Assembly: GCA_019648995.1 (NCBI GenBank)
Contig: BLXT01003598.1
Span: 269,484-300,599, forward strand
Reading direction: 5' to 3'
Source: Plakobranchus ocellatus
Lineage: Eukaryota > Mollusca > Gastropoda > Plakobranchidae
Length of the DNA: 31,116 bases
The notes beneath the pieces were generated by a model. That model did not search any database and was not told where the DNA came from. It saw nothing but the letters and a program-made list of their open reading frames with translations. Shown in pieces: positions 22,701 to 31,116 of this stretch; position 1 is the stretch's first letter, and every line of letters starts with the position of its first letter. The position numbers were made by a program, and so were the translations under genes.

Positions 22701-24235
22701 TTCTAAGAGAGATGATTTTTCAAAGAAAACTTTTCTCCAGATGGAGCATTTGTGTTCAAGGCTTAAACATTTTCCTTACATAGACTGGGCCACCTGCTAA
22801 ATCAAGCAATTTTACTGGATGCTAAAAATGTATTCCCTATGAACAATTTTAAAAACTTCAAGTTTATTTTTTAACAAAAAAGTGACAAAGCCATTTGACA
22901 TCAAGAAAGAAAAACCATAGTCAGAAAGTGTCATCTGAATTACACCTAAATAGTGAGATGAAACCAAAATTTGTAAAATTAATATTCCTCTATAATAAAT
23001 GAAATAAATGCACCATTTCAACACCATGTGAGGCTCTCTGCAGAAAGGGCCCAGATGGCAAAATTTTTACGTCAATGTTTTTCCACATTTATTGGAAGAG
23101 GAATATTTCCTGACCATTTTGCTTTTTGAATTATTGAAAAATCTGAATTATTTTTGAAGTTATGTTGATTTTTTTTTTTTGTCGGAAAGTATAAAAACAT
23201 TGTTTTGGGAAAGTAGCATTTAAAGTTTCAGGTAATATTTTAGGATACATCAAGGTCTAGAGTTGGCCCTTTATCCTGTGTTGAGCTTTCCTCTTCACCA
23301 TTACTTGTTTCAGACACAAACTAATCATAAACCAACTCATAAAGTTCTTCATCAGATGCAATTCCCAGCATTCCATGGTGTGTTAACTGATTCAGTGTCT
23401 CTCATGAAGCTGACGATTTTAGATTTACAATCTTAAGACTTTATTGAACAATGTGATCTGCAAATTTTGCAAGTAAGTTGTATTTTCAACCTTAAATCAA
23501 ACAATTGAAATATGCGTCTACAAAAGCATTAGCCTACCCCTGGCCTACAGTGTAGCAATAGCAATATCGCTAGTTGCTAGTAGACAATAATGCGCAAACA
23601 GAGCTACTCCCATGAAAGGGAATATATTCATGCGCACTTGTTTTGGTATTAAAGTAAATTTCGATACCAAATATGCTAAAGTAAGAAGCTGACCAGACAT
23701 GCAACATTGAAAACTTTACGCTTTTTCTGTAGGCCTATTTTTTCAACAGAACATGTGTCTTAAAACAATATTTAAAAAAAATATTTAGAAGTCTTAGATT
23801 TGTGGAATCAAAGTTGAGATGTCAATGAAGCTATTAATACAAAAAAATCCAAAACGTGGGAGAGGTCGATTTCTAACATATTTTGCTCTGTATCTCAGTT
23901 ACTGCCTTTGCGACATCTGGGCCCTTTCTGCAAAGAGCCTCACATAATAACAAATATTTTGAATCAAACGATAGATGGGCACGATCTTCTTTATCCTCTG
24001 GCCGAGGCTTTAGCGAGGGTAAAAATATCAAGCCATCACCTGGATCCTAGCTAATATGAATGTTTGCCATGGTCGCCATCGAGAGACCCACAACATACAA
24101 CGAGAAACAGATTTTGGTTAGCTTGGTATTTTCAATTACAAATATATTGTGCTTTTAGTCAAACAAACCATTGAATCCGATGATTCTTTCCAATTCCAAT
24201 TCTCTGGTATCGATGACATCTTCCTCTCCTGCCAT
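13632..24235 (-). CDS. CFAP52: CFAP52 / WDR16, cilia- and flagella-associated WD40 protein (13 coding exons)
   Basis: The joined exons give 1965 nt (654 residues) plus a few codons hidden by the N gap, against 620 residues in human CFAP52. The exons chain in phase with GT-AG borders throughout, except the exon 11 acceptor, which is in the gap. Family-specific blocks include VHPDREHIVYPLGC near the N terminus, GTTTGDIL, NKFSLGV, GGGEG, ANTLFKSVCY, YWETFDGSVVRELEG, and GEVTHVGRGHS...VSVSEDGAILQWKF at the end. WD40 strand ends (ILWD, VVVWD, LRVW, IRVW, IVWD) recur along the chain, fitting a double beta-propeller. Orthologues are axonemal and are known as microtubule inner proteins of doublet microtubules in motile cilia. 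An X-box in the upstream region fits RFX control. It converges on ATG12 and diverges from FOXK. The link around residues 470-490 looks longer than in vertebrates. Confidence 0.96.
14603..14840 (-). CDS. CFAP52: CFAP52 coding exon 12
   Basis: Acceptor TTTTCAG|AAAG, donor AAG|GTGAGT. Encodes VVFANTLFKSVCYGEEELQI, GTDHKIGYWETFDGSVVREL and FMDITTDKQFFVTGG, highly conserved in CFAP52. Confidence 0.96.
15375..15541 (-). CDS. CFAP52: CFAP52 coding exon 11 (5' end lost in N gap)
   Basis: The visible part is DLIFSTDIKGKK, MKEHKNFVSEIVIRSNDKE, then GGDGTTIVWDL, with donor AC|GTAAGA. The start is hidden by N's at 15542-15558, which follow an 18-base T run (gene sense) on the intron side. About four codons (VRVW by family expectation) and the acceptor are missing. 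The segment between DL and the MKEH block looks longer than in vertebrates. Confidence 0.9.
15515..15762. repeat. Tandem array overlapping CFAP52 exon 11 edge (4 copies, ~70 bp)
   Basis: On the plus strand a GATATCTGTGCTAAAAATGA-like motif occurs at 15518 (coding), 15596, 15666 and 15733. Each copy is followed by GATC or a variant, and the last three are linked by similar A-rich CAGCATGAAAA / AGCATTCTAAAA spacers. In gene sense the copies at 15666 and 15733 read CTGGGATCTCA, which would encode W-D-L in the exon frame. The first copy is the start of exon 11; the others lie in intron 10. Confidence 0.75.
15542..15558. other. Assembly gap (17 N)
   Basis: Seventeen N's next to an 18-base A run on the plus strand and inside a local tandem array. 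They hide the acceptor and first codons of CFAP52 exon 11. The real gap length may differ. Confidence 0.99.
15957..16114 (-). CDS. CFAP52: CFAP52 coding exon 10
   Basis: Acceptor TTCCAG|GC, donor ATG|GTAAGT (phase 0). Encodes WNDGKMRIFGLNAKDMS, HNKGVTAVALNTSGDTIISG and GGEGM. In the family GGGEG is followed directly by VRVW, which is missing here and must lie in the gap before exon 11. Confidence 0.94.
16700..16848 (-). CDS. CFAP52: CFAP52 coding exon 9
   Basis: Acceptor AAATTAG|T, donor ACAG|GTAAAA. Encodes LSQLMLTCQQGEIRVWNL, RELRRFVLANKTCNALAIS and RDGKTIVT. Confidence 0.94.
17294..17406 (-). CDS. CFAP52: CFAP52 coding exon 8
   Basis: Acceptor TTTCAG|TTTTTT, donor TT|GTAAGT. Encodes FFVGTAHSQVYKFQFADF, then ELVKTCHSCPVNDIIFP, one WD40 unit in the second half of the protein. 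Confidence 0.94.
17786..18126. mobile_element. TTAA-flanked MITE (piggyBac-like) in CFAP52 intron 7
   Basis: A 341 bp element between TTAA at 17782-17785 and TTAA at 18127-18130. Its terminal inverted repeats are CACCTAAAGGACCG on the left and CACTTAAAGGACTG read inward from the right (12 of 14 identical). Inside the left end is a perfect 12 bp hairpin: GAGAATACTCGT at 17805-17816 against its complement at 17846-17857. A TTAA target with short inverted ends is characteristic of the piggyBac superfamily. There is no transposase frame, so it is non-autonomous. Confidence 0.75.
18150..18216 (-). CDS. CFAP52: CFAP52 coding exon 7
   Basis: A short 67 nt exon. Acceptor ACAATAG|G, donor CAG|GTACTG. 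Encodes PWKHDEETSAITSIAKRGSG then HQ. The donor is a weak match to GTRAGT, and a MITE begins 22 bp into the following intron. Confidence 0.9.
18888..19171 (-). CDS. CFAP52: CFAP52 coding exon 6
   Basis: The longest exon (284 nt). Acceptor ATTCCAG|ATG, donor CA|GTATGT. Encodes YFFCGTTTGDILCINKNTN, NKFSLGVTSLSFVKM and NILVGTGAGVVGNFD. The GTTTGDIL and KFSLGV blocks are diagnostic of CFAP52. The ATG at its start is internal, not a start codon. Confidence 0.95.
19749..19848 (-). CDS. CFAP52: CFAP52 coding exon 5
   Basis: Acceptor TTCACAG|T, donor GAG|GTAAGT. Encodes DNTLRVWTIDKENRKIRPSN and then GGFKRIITCIE. LRVW ends a WD40 blade. Confidence 0.94.
20248..20376 (-). CDS. CFAP52: CFAP52 coding exon 4
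   Basis: Acceptor CTCTAG|T, donor GA|GTGAGT. Encodes VVVWDMCTKEPICGSPAQ then TSNVTDEEFVTGG. The EPICGSPA stretch corresponds to a conserved family segment. Confidence 0.94.
20948..21084 (-). CDS. CFAP52: CFAP52 coding exon 3
   Basis: Acceptor TTTCAG|GCT, donor TC|GTAAGTG. Encodes ASIILWDY, HKVKVEALAFS and SLGGQDDGS, a full WD40 strand pattern matching the family. Confidence 0.95.
21643..21845 (-). CDS. CFAP52: CFAP52 coding exon 2
   Basis: Acceptor TTGAAG|GC, donor AAG|GTAGGC. Codes residues 23-90, including the first WD40 units: VHPDREHIVYPLGC, HTNNVTCIAIS and YLVSGQETHMGFK. Confidence 0.95.
23026..23945. mobile_element. TIR-bounded element (~0.92 kb) in CFAP52 intron 1
   Basis: The ends 23026-23057 and 23914-23945 are inverted copies matching at 31 of 32 positions (ATGTGAGGCTCT.TGCAGAA and on through GGGCCCAGATG). 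No target duplication could be fixed at the borders. The interior has no intact frame. On the minus strand, around 23265-23385, a short broken stretch reads GIASDEELYELVYD, stop, then an acidic Ser/Glu-rich run. That could be a coding relic but matches nothing I can name. Superfamily unknown. Confidence 0.65.
23518..23562. repeat. Inverted repeat, left arm
   Basis: 45 bp that match 25126-25171 in inverted orientation with a single 1 bp indel (CTACAAAAGCATTAGCC...GTGTAGCAATAGC). Weaker similarity continues for some 25 bp past the inner end. This arm lies inside the TIR-bounded element in CFAP52 intron 1. Confidence 0.9.
24169..24235 (-). CDS. CFAP52: CFAP52 coding exon 1
   Basis: ATG is the complement of 24233-24235, giving MAGEEDVIDTRELELERIIG and then FN, with donor G|GTTTGT. 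The ELELERIIGFNG stretch matches the family N terminus, which fixes the start. Confidence 0.92.
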
Positions 24236-24315
24236 TGTGTTAGATTTTATCACACGAACGGCGTAGAACACTAGATCAAGCAAGCCGAGATCAACAGTAT
24301 GGAAGGATTGATGGA

Positions 24316-24330
24316 GTTGTCATGGGAAAC
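24316..24330 (+). promoter_or_regulatory. RFX X-box upstream of CFAP52
   Basis: GTTGTC-ATG-GGAAAC fits the X-box consensus RYYNYY-N(1-3)-RRNRAC exactly. It lies 81-95 bp before the CFAP52 start codon. RFX factors bind X-boxes close upstream of many ciliary genes, so both the motif and its position fit. Binding has not been shown. Confidence 0.65.
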
Positions 24331-25125
24331 AAACATGGCGATCTAAACTATCCTCTTAGCTTCAAGTTCGATAACTCCCACAGATTGACAAAAGATTCAG
24401 TGGTGAAAAATATTTTGTTCTGCCGTTTTGTTTTTTTTTTTTTTTTGTTTTTTTTTTCAGTTCGTTGTTTTTGTCTTCATTGATAGGATAAGGTCGTAAT
24501 TGGGGGACGCAAAAATAAAAATTACCTACAAAACGTGATTATATTTTCAAGATCTTTGTTTTAGTAATATTTGAATGGCTATTTTCATTTCGGACAACCA
24601 TTACTTTGATAAAGGCCTTTTGTCAACTGAAATATTATGTTGGTTCTTTTTCTTTTATTCTTTTTTTAAACCGTACTGTCGAGGTAGAGACGAAAAAAAT
24701 TGAATTCACAAATGTTTAGATATTGTGTTTAGTCGTTAGCAATCGATATTATCGACCCAACTTTTGAATTATATTTAGTAAGAACGTCGTTAATGACATT
24801 TGCTTCATGAAGGGGCATGTTTTTGTGTGTGTATGTGTGCGTGTTTTTAGGTCCTTTTTGCGATTTTGATTTGTCTTAGCCTTTTAATTTTTATTTTTTT
24901 ACCTACACCATTATGATGCTGTCCCAATGTGCATCGCATATATGTGTCAAACCTATAGTCTCATTACAAAACATCATATAATAATTACTAGAAAAAATAT
25001 TAACATTTGAATTTCAAATACGATTTGTCCTGTATAAACATACATAATCATTTCCAACATTCTAGGATTTTTTTTCTTTAAAGTTTGATCTTTAGCCTGT
25101 CTGCTACATTCCTAGTTTCAATATG
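24331..25125. other. Intergenic, CFAP52 upstream
   Basis: Contains long T runs near 24430-24460 and otherwise AT-rich sequence. Nothing else was recognised. Confidence 0.45.
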
Positions 25126-25171
25126 GCTATTGCTACACTGTAGGCCAGGGGTACGGCTAATGCTTTTGTAG
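25126..25171. repeat. Inverted repeat, right arm
   Basis: 46 bp, the inverted partner of 23518-23562. It lies between CFAP52 and FOXK. Together the arms enclose CFAP52 exon 1 and its promoter over about 1.65 kb. Confidence 0.9.
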
Positions 25172-25295
25172 CTGGCGACAACTCAAGTGTCAACAAAGAC
25201 TGCTCATTCAAGTTTTCAGTGTTACACGTTATCTCGTCAGGTTACAAATCAGTGGGTCAGGTCAGACCGATAAGTAGGTCGCCGCTGGTTCAGCC

Positions 25296-25406
25296 ATGGC
25301 CTCCGCCTTGCTAGCCCCGGCCAAAACGACAGGGTGGCGATTGTTCATAAATAATCGAATGAAATTTTTTTTAGTTGAACTTGAAGACGATTACACTGTG
25401 CTGTGA
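25296..25406 (+). CDS. Possible 36-codon mini-ORF with strong start context
   Basis: ATG in the context TTCAGCCATGGC (G at -3 and +4). It reads MASALLAPAKTTGWRLFINN, continues 16 residues and ends in TGA. It sits in a locally GC-richer patch (about 25265-25340) inside an AT-rich intergenic region, 1.3 kb before FOXK. I do not recognise the peptide. It may be an upstream ORF or first exon of a FOXK transcript, part of an old repeat, or chance. Confidence 0.2.
   Translation: MASALLAPAKTTGWRLFINNRMKFFLVELEDDYTVL

Positions 25407-31116
<5,710 letters not shown>

Noticed and set aside
24062..24082. Second X-box-like TTTGCCATGGTCGCC in CFAP52 intron 1
   Set aside because: It has the CCATGG core but the second half-site lacks the RRNRAC ending on either strand.

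Overview
The window is nuclear DNA from an animal. It is AT-rich, rich in homopolymer runs, and its genes are cut by many GT-AG introns. It holds three conserved metazoan genes whose exons could be joined by reading frame and splice sites. The protein sequences suggest an invertebrate, plausibly a lophotrochozoan such as a mollusc. That placement is an impression only; nothing here identifies a species. Poly-C runs at both extreme ends suggest the window is a whole contig broken at homopolymers. A 17-base N gap lies at 15542-15558.

Layout. From 1 to about 5.2 kb there is no recognisable gene. This stretch holds two possible poly(A) signals near the left edge, one copy of a 1.4 kb repeat (1811-3236), a tRNA-derived SINE-like sequence (about 3326-3470) and a complex foldback (self-inverted) element (about 4018-4965). 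ATG12, the ubiquitin-like autophagy modifier, is complete on the plus strand: four coding exons, 5670-10335, 141 residues. Between 10.6 and 13.6 kb lies a second direct copy of the long repeat (11471-13203), so the two copies bracket ATG12. CFAP52 (WDR16), a WD40 protein of motile cilia, is on the minus strand from 24235 down to 13632 in 13 coding exons. It is complete apart from a few codons hidden in the N gap. Its introns carry a TTAA-flanked MITE, a TIR-bounded element and intronic copies of an exon edge. FOXK, a forkhead factor with an N-terminal FHA domain, starts at 26719 on the plus strand and runs off the right edge after its third coding exon, partway through the forkhead domain.

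Arrangement. ATG12 and CFAP52 converge. CFAP52 and FOXK diverge from a 2.5 kb intergenic region. That region contains a good match to an RFX X-box 81-95 bp before the CFAP52 start codon, as expected for a ciliary gene, and a ZNF143-like motif with two short upstream ORFs just before FOXK. The three genes belong to unrelated processes (autophagy, cilia, transcription), and I see no functional cluster.

Most noteworthy for follow-up: the nested foldback element; tandem intronic duplicates of the start of CFAP52 exon 11 beside the assembly gap; a 45/46 bp inverted repeat enclosing the CFAP52 promoter and first exon; the MITE sitting 22 bp inside a 5' splice site; and the ciliary X-box.
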